This document shows positions 31,980-41,004 of a stretch of 64,000 bases of DNA, piece by piece. The position numbers and the translations under genes were made by a program. Position 1 is the stretch's first letter. Every line of letters begins with the position of its first letter. The stretch comes from Planctomycetota bacterium (GTDB lineage Bacteria; Planctomycetota; UBA1135; UBA2386). Where the stretch lies: positions 1 to 64,000 of the forward strand of contig JAHBXX010000024.1 in the NCBI GenBank assembly GCA_019636245.1, read 5' to 3'. Under the pieces are notes generated by a model. It saw only the letters and a list, made by a program, of their open reading frames with translations. It was not told where the DNA came from and searched no databases.

Positions 31980-32791
31980 GCAACTCCGTTGGTGCAGCGG
32001 TCCGCCGCGCGCGCGGTGCTTCCGCCGCCGAACCAGCGCCGGCCGCGGCTTCGCGGCGCCGCGCCGGGGCGGACGAGTCGACCGAGGATCTGCTGCGGCG
32101 CTACCGCCTGCGCGGCACCGCGTCGCTGCGCGACCGCGTCGTCGAACGGCACCGTGACGTCGTCGAGTCGATGGCGCACGGTCTGGCGACCAGGCTGCCG
32201 CGCAGCGTCGACGCGCAGGACCTCGTGCACGCCGGCATGTGGGGCCTGATGCAGGCCATCGCCAGCTACGAGCCCGACCGCTGCGACCAGTTCCAGGCGT
32301 TCATGCGCATCCGCGTGCGCGGGGCCATGTTGGACGAGCTGCGCACGCTCGACTTCGTGCCGCGGCTGCTGCGCCGCCGCCTGCGCGAGCGCAACGAGAT
32401 GCGGGCGCGGCTGTGCATGGAGCTGGAGCGCGAGCCCACCGACAGCGAGCTGGCCGCGGCATTGGGCATCACCGAAGCCGCGCTGCTGCGCCGCTGCGAG
32501 CCGCTGGTCTGGCGCATCGTGCGCGGCGGCGAGGGCGACCCCGACGAGGAGCGCTGCGAGTCGCTGGCCGACGCCGCCGCCGAGTCGCCGATCGAGGCCT
32601 TGTCGCGGCAGGACCTGCTGGAGCTGATCCGCGGCAGCCTCGACCGGGTCGAGTGGCGGGTGCTGCAGCTGCACTACCTCGAGGGGCTGAACGGCAAGCA
32701 GATCGCCCGCCGGCTGCGGCTGTCGCCCTCGCGCATCTGCCAGATCCACGGCCGCGTGCTCGCCAAGCTGAAGGAGCGGTTCGAGGCGTGA
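31973..32791 (+). CDS. RNA polymerase sigma-70 family factor, FliA/WhiG-like
   Basis: About 272 residues. Region 2 is at residues 60-130: SVDAQDLVHAGMWGLMQAIA, then IRVRGAMLDELRTLDFVPR, the signature of the FliA (sigma-28) group. Region 3 is partly present (LERE...SELAAALGI). Region 4 near the C-terminus reads LHYLEGLNGKQIARRLRLSP followed by SRICQIHGRVLAKLKERF. No flagellar gene is in the window, so targets are unknown; in actinobacteria such factors control development. Start could be ATG 31973 or the next codon, GTG 31976. Confidence 0.88.
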   Translation: MVSNSVGAAVRRARGASAAEPAPAAASRRRAGADESTEDLLRRYRLRGTASLRDRVVERHRDVVESMAHGLATRLPRSVDAQDLVHAGMWGLMQAIASYEPDRCDQFQAFMRIRVRGAMLDELRTLDFVPRLLRRRLRERNEMRARLCMELEREPTDSELAAALGITEAALLRRCEPLVWRIVRGGEGDPDEERCESLADAAAESPIEALSRQDLLELIRGSLDRVEWRVLQLHYLEGLNGKQIARRLRLSPSRICQIHGRVLAKLKERFEA

Positions 32792-32843
32792 GGCCTGGCG
32801 CCGGCGGCTGGGCGCACCGGCTCCGCCGCCGGTCCGGGTGCGG

Positions 32844-32849
32844 CATGCT
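32844..32849 (+). promoter_or_regulatory. -10-like box CATGCT before lysA
   Basis: CATGCT ends 6 nt before the ATG at 32856; no -35 recognised. Weak alone, but fits the spacing seen at other leaderless-type starts. Confidence 0.35.
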
Positions 32850-32855
32850 GCCGGC

Positions 32856-34145
32856 ATGACCGCGCCGCCGTCGGCACCCTGTGTTGGCTCCGGCTCGCCC
32901 GCCTTCCATCGCCGCGCCGGCGAACTGTGGTGCGAGGGCGTGCCCGTGCGCGAGCTGGCGCGGCGCCACGGCACGCCGCTCTACGTCTACAGCGCGGCGG
33001 TGCTGCGCGAGCGATACCTCGCCCTACGGTCGGCGTTCGGCGCCGGCGCGCACATCTGCTACGCGGTCAAGGCGAACCCGAACCTGACGCTGCTCGCGCG
33101 CCTGCACGCGCTCGGCGCCGGGTTCGATCTGGTCAGCGGCGGCGAACTGATGCGCCTCCAGGCGGCGGGACTGCCCACCCGCGGCGCGGTGTTCGCGGGC
33201 GTCGGCAAGGAGCCGTGGGAGATCGCCGCCGCGGTGGCCGCCGGCATCCTGTTCTTCAACGTCGAGTCGCCGCACGAACTGCCGCTGCTCGCCGAAGCGG
33301 CCGCGGCCGCCGGCCGGTCGGTGCGCGTGGCGCTGCGCCTCAATCCCGGCGTCGACGCCGGCGGCCACCGCTACATCCGCACCGCCGGCGGCGACACCAA
33401 GTTCGGCATCGGGCTGGCGGCGGCCGGCGGCGTCGTCGAGGCGATCGCCGGCACGCCGGGCCTCGAGTTGTGCGGCTACCACGTGCACCTGGGCAGCCAG
33501 GTGCAGTCGGCCGAGCCGTACCGGCTGGCGCTCGACCGCGTGCTCGAGTTCGTCGACGGCGCCGCCGTCCGCGGCGACGGTGTGACCCACTACGACCTCG
33601 GCGGCGGGTTCGCGATCGGCTACGGGCGCGGCCCTGCGCTCGACGTGGCCGCCGTCGCCGCGGGGGTGCTGCCGGCGCTGGCGGCGCGCGGCTGGCGCGC
33701 GGTGCTGGAACCGGGCCGCTACCTGGTCGGCGACGCCGGCATCCTGCTGACCGCGGTGCTGGGCGAGAAGCAGCAGGACCACACCACGTTCCTCCTGGTC
33801 GACGCGGCGATGAACGACCTGCTGCGGCCGGCCCTGTACCAGGCCGAACACCCGATCGTGCCGGTGGTGGAGGGGGCCACCGGCGAACGCCTGGTCGACG
33901 TCGTCGGCCCGGTGTGCGAGACCGGCGACTTCCTCGGTCGGCAGCGGCCGTTGCCGCCGTGCCGGCGGGGCGACCTGCTGGCGGTGCTGGCCGCGGGCGC
34001 GTACGGTGCCAGCATGGCCTCGAACTACAACAGCCGCCGCCGCCCGGCCGAGGTGCTGGTCGACGGCGACACGGCGCAGCTGGTGCGCCGGCGCGAGGCC
34101 AGCCGCCAACTGTTCGCCGACGAGGTCGACCTCGATGAAGTCTGA
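32856..34145 (+). CDS. lysA: Diaminopimelate decarboxylase
   Basis: A 429-residue PLP enzyme converting meso-diaminopimelate to lysine. The PLP lysine is Lys72 in ICYAVKANPN. Further motifs: GAGFDLVSGGEL, NPGVDAGGHRYIRTAGGDTKFG, the HVHLGSQV strand, LEPGRYLVGDAG, GPVCETGDF (catalytic Cys from the second subunit) and GAYGASMASNYNSR. All key residues are present. It overlaps the next gene by 11 nt. Confidence 0.97.
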   Translation: MTAPPSAPCVGSGSPAFHRRAGELWCEGVPVRELARRHGTPLYVYSAAVLRERYLALRSAFGAGAHICYAVKANPNLTLLARLHALGAGFDLVSGGELMRLQAAGLPTRGAVFAGVGKEPWEIAAAVAAGILFFNVESPHELPLLAEAAAAAGRSVRVALRLNPGVDAGGHRYIRTAGGDTKFGIGLAAAGGVVEAIAGTPGLELCGYHVHLGSQVQSAEPYRLALDRVLEFVDGAAVRGDGVTHYDLGGGFAIGYGRGPALDVAAVAAGVLPALAARGWRAVLEPGRYLVGDAGILLTAVLGEKQQDHTTFLLVDAAMNDLLRPALYQAEHPIVPVVEGATGERLVDVVGPVCETGDFLGRQRPLPPCRRGDLLAVLAAGAYGASMASNYNSRRRPAEVLVDGDTAQLVRRREASRQLFADEVDLDEV

Positions 34146-34326
34146 CTCCCCGCGCCCGTCGGTGCCGCCGTCGCGCCGCGCCGGCCTGGTGCTGGCGCTG
34201 CTCGCCGCCGCCTCGCTGGGGGGCTGCCGGTTCCTGGCCGACGAGTTCGCGTGGTTCGATCGCCCGGCGCCGGGCGCCTGCCGGGCGCCCGACGCCGCGG
34301 TCTCCGGCCTCGCCACGCAGCCGTGA
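34135..34326 (+). CDS. Small lipoprotein, 63 aa
   Basis: Begins inside the end of lysA (ATG 34135). MKSDSPRPSVPPSRRAGLVL leads into a hydrophobic stretch and the lipobox LGGC, then a short acidic/aromatic segment FLADEFAWFDRPAPG. In gammaproteobacteria a small lipoprotein (LptM/LppL type) is commonly encoded beside lysA; whether this is an equivalent is inference, since little sequence is shared. Confidence 0.65.
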   Translation: MKSDSPRPSVPPSRRAGLVLALLAAASLGGCRFLADEFAWFDRPAPGACRAPDAAVSGLATQP

Positions 34327-34333
34327 GCCGGGC

Positions 34334-34681
34334 ATGGTGTCGGCGCGCCTCCGCCAGCTGCTGCTCGCCGCCGAGGGTGGCGGCGCGCTCGACGGCGACG
34401 ACGTGCGCCGCGGCGTCGCCGACCACCCCGTCTGCGGCGACCGGGTCGAGCTGAGCCTGCGGCTCGACGCGGGGCGGATCGAGTCGCTGCGCTGGCGGGC
34501 GCAGGGCTGCCCGGCGGCGATGGCCGTGGCGGCGCTGGCGGCGAAGGTCCTGCCCGGCGCCGCCCTGGCCGCGGCGCCGGCGACCCTGCATGCCGCGATC
34601 GCCGACCACGGCGGGCTCGAGCCGGCCGAGCGGCACGCCGAAGGCCTGGTCGTGCGGGCCCTGCAGGCGGCGGGACGCTGA
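34334..34681 (+). CDS. NifU/IscU-like iron-sulfur scaffold protein, degenerate
   Basis: A 115-residue IscU/NifU N-domain-like protein. The DHPVCGDRVELSLRLDAGRI segment matches the NPxCGDxxxL motif with the first Cys and Asp, and RAQGCPAAMAVAAL carries the second Cys. The third cluster-binding Cys, normally in LPPVKxHC, is lost: the matching segment is LEPAERHAEGLVVRAL, with Ala in place of Cys. It may bind a cluster weakly, or serve another role. It lies between a lipoprotein gene and the sigma-54 activator, with spacing of 7 and 3 nt, so the cluster is probably one transcript from lysA. Confidence 0.7.
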   Translation: MVSARLRQLLLAAEGGGALDGDDVRRGVADHPVCGDRVELSLRLDAGRIESLRWRAQGCPAAMAVAALAAKVLPGAALAAAPATLHAAIADHGGLEPAERHAEGLVVRALQAAGR

Positions 34682-34684
34682 ACG

Positions 34685-36280
34685 ATGCCGCGCTGGACGG
34701 ATTTCCTGCACCGCCTGCGCGGCGAGAGCCGGGCCGAGGACCGCGACCGCATGCGGGCTGTCCTGGCGCTGAACCGCCAGCTCGCGGCCGCGGCGGGGCG
34801 GCAGCAGGTGCTCACCGTGCTGGTCGACGAGGCGGTGCGTCTGTTCGGCGCCGAGCGCGGCTTCCTCGTCACGCCGGCCGGGGCGGCGCCGGGCTTCCAG
34901 GTCGAAGTGGCGCGCAACCTCGACCGCGAGGCCGTGCCCAACGCCGCCCGCAAGGTGTCGCGCACGATCCTGGCGCGGGCCCTGGAGCAGGGCGAAGGAC
35001 TGTTCAGCGACGACGCGCAGGCCGACGAACTCGGCGCGGCCGCAAGCGTCGCCGACCTGCGCCTGCGCTCGGTGCTCAGCATGCCGCTGCGCGTCGGCGA
35101 CCGCATCCTCGGCTGCCTGTACCTCGACCACCGGTTCCACGCCGGCGTCTTCTCGGAGCGCGACCTGCCGTGGCTGATGGCGTTCGCCGACCAGGGCGCG
35201 ATCGTGCTGCACCTGCACGAACTGCTGGCGCAGAACCGCGCCCAGGCCGAGGCATTGGCCGCGCACAACCGCTCGCTGCAGGCCGCGGTCGCGGCGCAGG
35301 CCGAGGCCCTGGCGGCGCCGGCGCCGCTGGCGCGCGAGACCCTCAAGCATGCGTTCCCCGGCCTGCTCGGCGAGGCGCCGGCGTTCCTGCGCGCGCTGCA
35401 GGTGCTCGACCGGGTCGCCGCCACCGACCTGCCGGTGCTGCTCACCGGCGAAAGCGGCACCGGCAAGGAGCTGGCGGCGCGCGCTCTGCATGCCGCCGGA
35501 CCCCGCCGCCGCGGCGAGTTCGTCGCCCTCAACACCGCGGCCATCGCCGAGGGCCTGCTCGAGAGCGAGCTGTTCGGCCACAGCCGCGGCGCGTTCACCG
35601 GCGCCGAGCGCGATCGCCCCGGCCTGTTGCGCCAGGCGGCCGGCGGCACGCTGTTCCTCGACGAGGTCACCGAGATGGACTTCGACCTGCAGGCCAAGCT
35701 GCTGCGGGCGCTCGAGGCCGGCGTGGTGCGGCCGGTCGGCGGCGACCGCGAGTTCGGCATCGACGTGCGGCTGGTCGCGGCGACCAACCGCGAGCCGCGG
35801 CAGGCGATCGCCGACGGCCGCCTGCGCGAGGACCTCTACTTCCGGCTGGCGGTCGTCACCGTGCACCTGCCGTCGCTGCGCGAGCGACCCGAGGACGTCG
35901 TGCCGCTGGCCCAGCACTTCCTCGCCGCGGTCGCGCGCGAGCAGGGCGCCGCGCCGCCGGCGATCGCCGCCGACCTCGGCGCGGCGCTGCGGGCGCGGCC
36001 GTGGCCTGGCAACGTGCGCCAGTTGCGCAACGAGATGCAGCGGCTGTGGGCGCTGGCGGCCGGCGGCCCGCTGTCCCCGGCGCTGCTGTCGCCGGCCGAC
36101 CCCGAGCCGGCGGTCGGGCCGCGGCCCGATCTGCTCGATCTCGCCCAGCTCGAGCGCTGGGCCATCGAGCGCGCGCTGGCGGCGGCGAAGGGCAACAAGG
36201 CCGAAGCCGCGCGCCTGCTCGGCATCGGCCGTCGGACGCTCTACAGCAAGCTCGGGCAGCGGCCGGCGCCGGACGGCTGA
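34685..36280 (+). CDS. Sigma-54-dependent transcriptional activator (GAF-AAA+-Fis)
   Basis: A 531-residue enhancer-binding protein. The N-terminal GAF domain (about 20-180) suggests a small-ligand or redox signal. After a coiled linker, the AAA+ domain has Walker [14 protein letters not shown] near residue 257, the sigma-54 contact loop GAFTGA near 302, Walker [10 protein letters not shown] near 325 and the [12 protein letters not shown] sensor region. The C-terminal Fis-type helix-turn-helix is at about 490-525 ([20 protein letters not shown]). It can work with RpoN encoded at 9431. There is no receiver domain, so it is not a classical response regulator. Confidence 0.95.
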   Translation: MPRWTDFLHRLRGESRAEDRDRMRAVLALNRQLAAAAGRQQVLTVLVDEAVRLFGAERGFLVTPAGAAPGFQVEVARNLDREAVPNAARKVSRTILARALEQGEGLFSDDAQADELGAAASVADLRLRSVLSMPLRVGDRILGCLYLDHRFHAGVFSERDLPWLMAFADQGAIVLHLHELLAQNRAQAEALAAHNRSLQAAVAAQAEALAAPAPLARETLKHAFPGLLGEAPAFLRALQVLDRVAATDLPVLLTGESGTGKELAARALHAAGPRRRGEFVALNTAAIAEGLLESELFGHSRGAFTGAERDRPGLLRQAAGGTLFLDEVTEMDFDLQAKLLRALEAGVVRPVGGDREFGIDVRLVAATNREPRQAIADGRLREDLYFRLAVVTVHLPSLRERPEDVVPLAQHFLAAVAREQGAAPPAIAADLGAALRARPWPGNVRQLRNEMQRLWALAAGGPLSPALLSPADPEPAVGPRPDLLDLAQLERWAIERALAAAKGNKAEAARLLGIGRRTLYSKLGQRPAPDG

Positions 36281-36336
36281 AGCGGCCGGTCGGCGGTCGT
36301 GGCCGCCAGGGCGTCGGCGCCTGCGCGCGGCCGGGC

Positions 36337-36342
36337 TATGGT
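36337..36342 (+). promoter_or_regulatory. -10-like box TATGGT of the ECF sigma/kinase unit
   Basis: TATGGT lies 42 nt before the ATG at 36385, which has a GAGGAG ribosome-binding site. Confidence 0.4.
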
Positions 36343-36384
36343 GTCACCGCGGCCCACCGCCGCCGCGACCGAGGAGACGAGCCG

Positions 36385-36939
36385 ATGCGCGAGGACAGCC
36401 GCAACTTGACCCAGATGCTGCAGCGCGGGGCGCCCAGCGAGGAACTGCTGCCGCTGGTCTACGACGAATTGCGGGCCATTGCCCGGCGGCGCATGGGCGG
36501 CGAACGGCCCGAGCACACGCTGCAGGCCACGGCCCTGGTGCACGAGGCCTGGTTGCGCCTGGTGCCCGGCGAGGGAATGGCCTGGCGCGATCGGCGCCAC
36601 TTCTTCGGCGCGGCGGCGGAGGCGATGCGCCGCGTGCTCGTCGACCATGCCCGCCGCGTGCGCAGCGACAAGCGCGGCGGCGACCAGCAGCGGCTCTCGA
36701 TCACCCTCGACGGGCTCGCGCGCGAGGACGATCCCGACTTGCTGCTGGCGCTCGACGAGGCGCTGACGGCGCTGGCCGCCGAGGACCCACGGGCCGCCGA
36801 GGTCGCTCGGTTACGGTTCTTCGCCGGCCTCTCCGTCGACGAGGTCGGCCGCCTGCTGGAGCTGGCGCCGCGCACGGCGGCGCGCGACTGGGCCTACGCG
36901 CGCGCGCGGCTGACGCAGCTGCTGGCAGCGGAGGGGTGA
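36385..36939 (+). CDS. ECF-type sigma factor of the planctomycete kind
   Basis: A 184-residue ECF sigma factor. Region 2: LLPLVYDELRAIARRRMGGE, then HTLQATALVHEAWLRLV, typical of the ECF group abundant in Planctomycetes. Region 4: LRFFAGLSVDEVGRLLELAP followed by RTAARDWAYARARL. No anti-sigma gene is adjacent; instead the kinase follows after 9 nt, an arrangement in which the kinase often regulates the factor. That link is inference from family context. Confidence 0.94.
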   Translation: MREDSRNLTQMLQRGAPSEELLPLVYDELRAIARRRMGGERPEHTLQATALVHEAWLRLVPGEGMAWRDRRHFFGAAAEAMRRVLVDHARRVRSDKRGGDQQRLSITLDGLAREDDPDLLLALDEALTALAAEDPRAAEVARLRFFAGLSVDEVGRLLELAPRTAARDWAYARARLTQLLAAEG

Positions 36940-36948
36940 GGGCTGATC

Positions 36949-39942
36949 ATGGCCGGACCGCTGCCGCCCGAGGTGAAGGAACTGTTCGGCGAGGCGCTCG
37001 AACAGCCGGCGGACGCCCGCGCGGCCTTCCTGGCCGAACGCTGCGCGGGTTCGCCGTCGCGGCGCGCGCAGGTCGAGGCCCTGCTGGCGGCCCATGCCCA
37101 CGCCGCGACGTGGCTCGGTGTCGAGCGCACCGTTCCTTGCCTCCCAGGGGTGGGCGGCGTGCTGGCGGCGACGGCGGGCGAACTGCGCCCCGGCGACACG
37201 CTCGGTCCGTACCGGGTGTGCGGTACGGCGGGTGCCGGCAGCTTCGGCACCGTCTACACCGCCGAGCAGAGCGAGCCCGTCTCGCGCCGGGTGGCGCTCA
37301 AGGTGATGCACCGCGGCCTCGACTCGAGTGCGGCGCGGGCGCGGTTCGAGGCCGAGCAGCAGGCCCTGGCCCGCATGGAGCACCCGGCGATCGCGCGGGT
37401 GTACGACGCCGGCACGACGCCGGACGGGCGGCCGTTCTTCGTCATGGAGTTCGTCGATGGGCTGCCGATCACCGAGCACTGCCAGCGGCGCGCGCTCGAC
37501 ACGGCGGCCCGCCTGCAGATCTTCCGGGCCGTCTGCCTGGCGGTGCAGCACGCCCACCAGAAGGGGGTCGTGCACCGCGACCTGAAGCCGAGCAACGTGC
37601 TGGTGACCGAGGTCGACGGGCAGGCTCTGCCGAAGGTCATCGACTTCGGGGTCGCCAAGGCCATCGACGGACCGCTGACCGACCTGGCGCTGGTCTCGCT
37701 CGATGGCCAGCTGATCGGCACGCCGGCCTACATGAGCCCCGAGCAGGCCGCCGGCGAGGTCGACGTCGATACGCGGTCCGACGTCTACGGACTCGGGGCG
37801 CTGCTGTACGAACTGCTGGCGGGCTCGCCGCCCTTCGACGTGCGCGAACTCGGCTTCGCCGGTCTGCTGGATGCGATCTCGCACGTGGAGCCGCAGCTGC
37901 CCGGTCGGCGCGCGCTCGCGGCGCCCGCCGGACGGGTGCCGCAGCGCGTGCCCGAGGACCTCGACTGGATCACGATGCGGTGCCTGGAGAAGGAGCGCTC
38001 CCGCCGCTATCCGAGCGCCGGCGCGCTGGCGCTCGATCTCGAGCGTTTCCTCGACGGGCGGCCCGTCGAGGCGGCGCCGCCCAGCACCTGGTACCGGTTG
38101 CGCAAGCTCACCAGCCGCCACCGACTCGCGGTCGCAGCCGCGGCCGCCCTGGTGCTGGTGTTCGCCGCCGGCTCGATCGGCACGCTGCTCGGCCTGGTAC
38201 GCGCCGAGCGGGCCAACGCCGGCCTGGCCGCGGCGCTCCACCGGGCGGCTCGGGAGGCCGAGCGCGCGCAACAGGCCGAGCGCAGCGCGGCGAGCGAGGC
38301 CGAGTTCGCGCGCCGTCAGGCGGCGATTGCCGCGGTGGTCAACGACTTCCTGCTCCAGGACCTGCTCGGCGCCGCATTGCCGTCGCACGAGGACGGACGC
38401 GGTCGGGACGTGCCGTTGCGCGTCGTCGTCGACGCGGCCTCGACGCAGATCGAGGGGGCCGGCCAACCCGGCGGGCGCTTCGCCGACCTGCCCGAGGTCG
38501 AGTCGGCGTTGTGCTTCATGCTCGGCTCGATCCACGCCAAGTTGGGCGAAGCGGAGCCTGCCCTGCGGCACCTGCGGCGCGCCGCGGAACTCGACCGACG
38601 CCTGCTCGGGCCCGAGCATGCGAACTCGCTGCGGTCGGGCAGCGCCCTGGGCAACGAATTGCGGCGCCAAGGCGACCTTGCCGCCGCCGAGAGTCTGCTG
38701 GTGCCGGCGCTGGCGGCACAACGCCGGCAACTCGGCGAGGCGGCCGCGCCGACCCTGCTGACCCAGTACTACCTGGGTCTGCTGCGCTGGCGGCAGGGCC
38801 GCAGCGAAGAGGCCCTGGCGCTGCTGCGCGACGGGCTGGCGCTTGCAGCCGGCGCGCTCGGCGACCGGCACCGCATCTGCCTGTGGCTCCAGGGCGCGCT
38901 CGGCATGGTCGCCCAGGCGTCGGGGCGCGATGCCGAGGCCGAGGCGGCGCTGCGGGCCACGCTGGCCGGCTGCCAGCAGACGCTCGGCGCGCAGCACGTC
39001 GACACCACGAGCGCGATGGCGAACCTGGCCGCGTTCCTGCGCGCCCAAGGCCGCACCGACGAGGCCCAGGAGCTGCTCGTCGTCGCGCGCGCCCAGTTCG
39101 AGCTGACGCTCGGTCGCGACCACCCGACGACGCTCGGGGTGCTGTACAACCTCGGCGCGATCGCCGTCGAGCGCGGCCAGGGCGCCGAGGCCGAGGCGCT
39201 GCTGGCCGAGGCTCTCGCCGGCATGCGCGCGCGGCTGGGGCCGCACCACGAGCACACCCTGCTTGCCGCCGGCGCGCTGGCGCGCAGCCTGGAACTGCTG
39301 GGGCGACGGGACGAAGCCGAACGACTGCACCGTGAGGCGCTCGCGGCGGCCGAGGCGGAGCTGGGACCCGACCATGTGGTCACCAACGCGCGCCGGCAGG
39401 CCCTGGCCGGCTTCCTGTTCGACCAGCCCGGCAGCGTGGCCGAGGTCGGCGAGCTGTTCGCGGCCAGCCTCGCCTCCCAGCGCCGGATCGCCGGACCGAC
39501 GCACCCGGCCACGCTGCGGGCGGCGGCGAACCTGGCCCGGTTCCACCAGCAGCACCAGGACCTCGACCGCGCCGAGGAACTGCTCCGCGAGGCGCTGGTC
39601 GGCACGCGCGAGCGGCTCGGTGCCGAACACCCGGCGGTGCTCGAACTCGAGAGCGACCTGGCCGGCGTGCTGCTCGACACCAGCCGGCCCGCGGAGGCCG
39701 AAGCGCTGGCGCGGCATGCCACCGAGGCCGGCGCGCGGGTGCTGCCGGCCGATTCGCCGGCGCTGGCGCGCCATCGCCTGCGGCTGGGCCTCGCCCTGCG
39801 GAATCTGGGCCGGGTGACCGAGGGCCGCGCCGAGTTCGCCGCGGCCCACGCGGTGCTGGTGGCGAGCCGCGGCGCCGCCGACCCGCTCGTCGTCTACGCG
39901 GCGGGCGAACTCGCCACCTGGGACGACCACGCCCCACGCTGA
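36949..39942 (+). CDS. Membrane-anchored Ser/Thr protein kinase with TPR domain
   Basis: A 997-residue protein. Kinase domain about 85-365: GAGSFGTVYTAEQ (Gly loop), VALKVMHRGL (ATP Lys), HRDLKPSNVLV (catalytic loop near residue 210), DFGVAK and GTPAYMSPEQ. One transmembrane helix near 393-418 (AVAAAAALVLVFAAGSIGTL). The outer half, about 520-985, is a run of TPR-type repeats of roughly 42 residues with recurring LG..HP.TL and A..LLREAL motifs. An N-terminal 80-residue segment with LFGEALEQPADARAAFL is typical for planctomycete kinases. Likely senses a protein partner through the TPR part. Confidence 0.95.
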   Translation: MAGPLPPEVKELFGEALEQPADARAAFLAERCAGSPSRRAQVEALLAAHAHAATWLGVERTVPCLPGVGGVLAATAGELRPGDTLGPYRVCGTAGAGSFGTVYTAEQSEPVSRRVALKVMHRGLDSSAARARFEAEQQALARMEHPAIARVYDAGTTPDGRPFFVMEFVDGLPITEHCQRRALDTAARLQIFRAVCLAVQHAHQKGVVHRDLKPSNVLVTEVDGQALPKVIDFGVAKAIDGPLTDLALVSLDGQLIGTPAYMSPEQAAGEVDVDTRSDVYGLGALLYELLAGSPPFDVRELGFAGLLDAISHVEPQLPGRRALAAPAGRVPQRVPEDLDWITMRCLEKERSRRYPSAGALALDLERFLDGRPVEAAPPSTWYRLRKLTSRHRLAVAAAAALVLVFAAGSIGTLLGLVRAERANAGLAAALHRAAREAERAQQAERSAASEAEFARRQAAIAAVVNDFLLQDLLGAALPSHEDGRGRDVPLRVVVDAASTQIEGAGQPGGRFADLPEVESALCFMLGSIHAKLGEAEPALRHLRRAAELDRRLLGPEHANSLRSGSALGNELRRQGDLAAAESLLVPALAAQRRQLGEAAAPTLLTQYYLGLLRWRQGRSEEALALLRDGLALAAGALGDRHRICLWLQGALGMVAQASGRDAEAEAALRATLAGCQQTLGAQHVDTTSAMANLAAFLRAQGRTDEAQELLVVARAQFELTLGRDHPTTLGVLYNLGAIAVERGQGAEAEALLAEALAGMRARLGPHHEHTLLAAGALARSLELLGRRDEAERLHREALAAAEAELGPDHVVTNARRQALAGFLFDQPGSVAEVGELFAASLASQRRIAGPTHPATLRAAANLARFHQQHQDLDRAEELLREALVGTRERLGAEHPAVLELESDLAGVLLDTSRPAEAEALARHATEAGARVLPADSPALARHRLRLGLALRNLGRVTEGRAEFAAAHAVLVASRGAADPLVVYAAGELATWDDHAPR

Positions 39943-39970
39943 ACGCGGCGACGCCGACGGGATGCGTGCG

Positions 39971-39990
39971 GTCGCCCTGTCGGCGACTTT
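39971..39990 (+). terminator. Weak hairpin plus TTT after the kinase gene
   Basis: GTCGCC-CTGTC-GGCGAC followed by TTT, 28 nt after the kinase stop. The 6-bp stem and short U-run make it a weak terminator, or the first stem of the mddA leader. Confidence 0.4.
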
Positions 39991-40047
39991 CCGTGGCAGC
40001 GCCGAGGCGGCGGTTGCGCCACGGGGAGGGGGAGCCCGTCGGCTCCC
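39991..40047 (+). ncRNA. Candidate structured leader RNA before the methanethiol methyltransferase gene
   Basis: Two stems follow each other. CCGTGGC (39991-39997) pairs with GCCACGG (40018-40024) and encloses a small CGCC/GGCG stem. GGGAGCC (40030-40036) pairs with GGCTCCC (40041-40047) around CGTC. The second stem ends 30 nt before the ATG at 40078. No obvious SAM or SAH riboswitch consensus was recognised. A regulatory role is inference. Confidence 0.4.
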
Positions 40048-40077
40048 GAACCCACAACCCATCCAGCGCCCACTGTC

Positions 40078-40863
40078 ATGACCTCTCTGCTCTCGAACGC
40101 GGCCGACTTGGCCGCCCCGGCCCAGCCCTCGGTGGCCAGCCGGGTCCTCACGTTGCTCTACGGCACCGCGGTCTACACGCTGTTCCTCGGCACGTTCCTC
40201 TACATGATCGGCTTCGTCGCCGGCGTGCTCGTGCCCAAGCACATCGACTCCGGTCCCGCTGGTCCGCTGGGCACGGCGCTGCTGGTCAACGGCGGCCTGC
40301 TGGCGGCCTTCGCCCTGCAGCACGCCATCATGGCGCGGCCGGGGTTCAAGCGGCGCTGGACCCGCCTGGTGCCGCCCGCAGCCGAGCGCAGCACGTTCGT
40401 GCTCGCGACGTGCACCGTGCTGGCGACGATGGTCTGGCAGTGGCGGCCGATGCCCGACGTCGTCTGGCAGGTCGAAGGCACCGCGGCCATCGCGATGCAG
40501 GCGGCCTCGGGCGCCGGCTGGCTGCTCGTGCTGGTCGCCACGTTCCTGATCGACCACTTCGAGCTGTTCGGCCTGCGGCAGGTGGTGCTGCACTTCCAGG
40601 GTCGCAATCCGCGTGCGGCGGCCTTCCGCGAACGCTCGCTCTACCGGTGGGTGCGCCACCCGATCATGCTCGGCTTCCTGATCGCCTTCTGGGCCACGCC
40701 GGTGATGACGGTTGGCCACCTGTTCTTCGCGCTGATGTGCACCGGCTACATCCTGGTCGGCGTCCGCATGGAGGAGGCCGACCTGGTGCGGGCGCACGGC
40801 GACGCCTACCTCGACTACCGGCGTCGTGTGCCGGGGCTGCTGCCGCTGCCCCGCCGCCGCTGA
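40078..40863 (+). CDS. mddA: Methanethiol S-methyltransferase (MddA-like)
   Basis: A 261-residue membrane methyltransferase of the NnrU/isoprenylcysteine methyltransferase-like group. It has about five hydrophobic helices. The sequence pattern closely matches what I know of MddA: TLLYGTAVYTLFLGTFLYMI, VPKHIDSGPAGPLGTALLVN, FALQHAIMARPGFKRRWTRL, then IDHFELFGLRQVVLHF, YRWVRHPIMLGFLIAFWATP and the terminal EEADLVRAHGDAYLDYRRRV. MddA methylates methanethiol to dimethyl sulfide with SAM. Activity in this organism is inference from similarity. Start at 40078 is the first Met; the ribosome-binding site is not obvious. Confidence 0.85.
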   Translation: MTSLLSNAADLAAPAQPSVASRVLTLLYGTAVYTLFLGTFLYMIGFVAGVLVPKHIDSGPAGPLGTALLVNGGLLAAFALQHAIMARPGFKRRWTRLVPPAAERSTFVLATCTVLATMVWQWRPMPDVVWQVEGTAAIAMQAASGAGWLLVLVATFLIDHFELFGLRQVVLHFQGRNPRAAAFRERSLYRWVRHPIMLGFLIAFWATPVMTVGHLFFALMCTGYILVGVRMEEADLVRAHGDAYLDYRRRVPGLLPLPRRR

Positions 40864-41004
40864 CCGTTCGCGGCCCGGGCGTGCCAGATCGGCACAGCTG
40901 GGCGGGCCCGGCACGCTCCGCCGCCGCCCCGAACGTCCGCGGGCCCGGGCACCGGCGGACCGGCGGCGAGCGTCGCGCGGCACCACAGTTGCGCAGCGGG
41001 CCGT

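Noticed and set aside
9431-36280. Sigma-54 (-24/-12) promoters for the RpoN/activator pair
   Set aside because: Several TGGC and TTGC segments occur, but none with the required spacing of GG and GC; none reported.
39991-40047. Assignment of the mddA leader to a known SAM or SAH riboswitch
   Set aside because: The stems and loops do not match the consensus cores I remember; reported only as a candidate structure.
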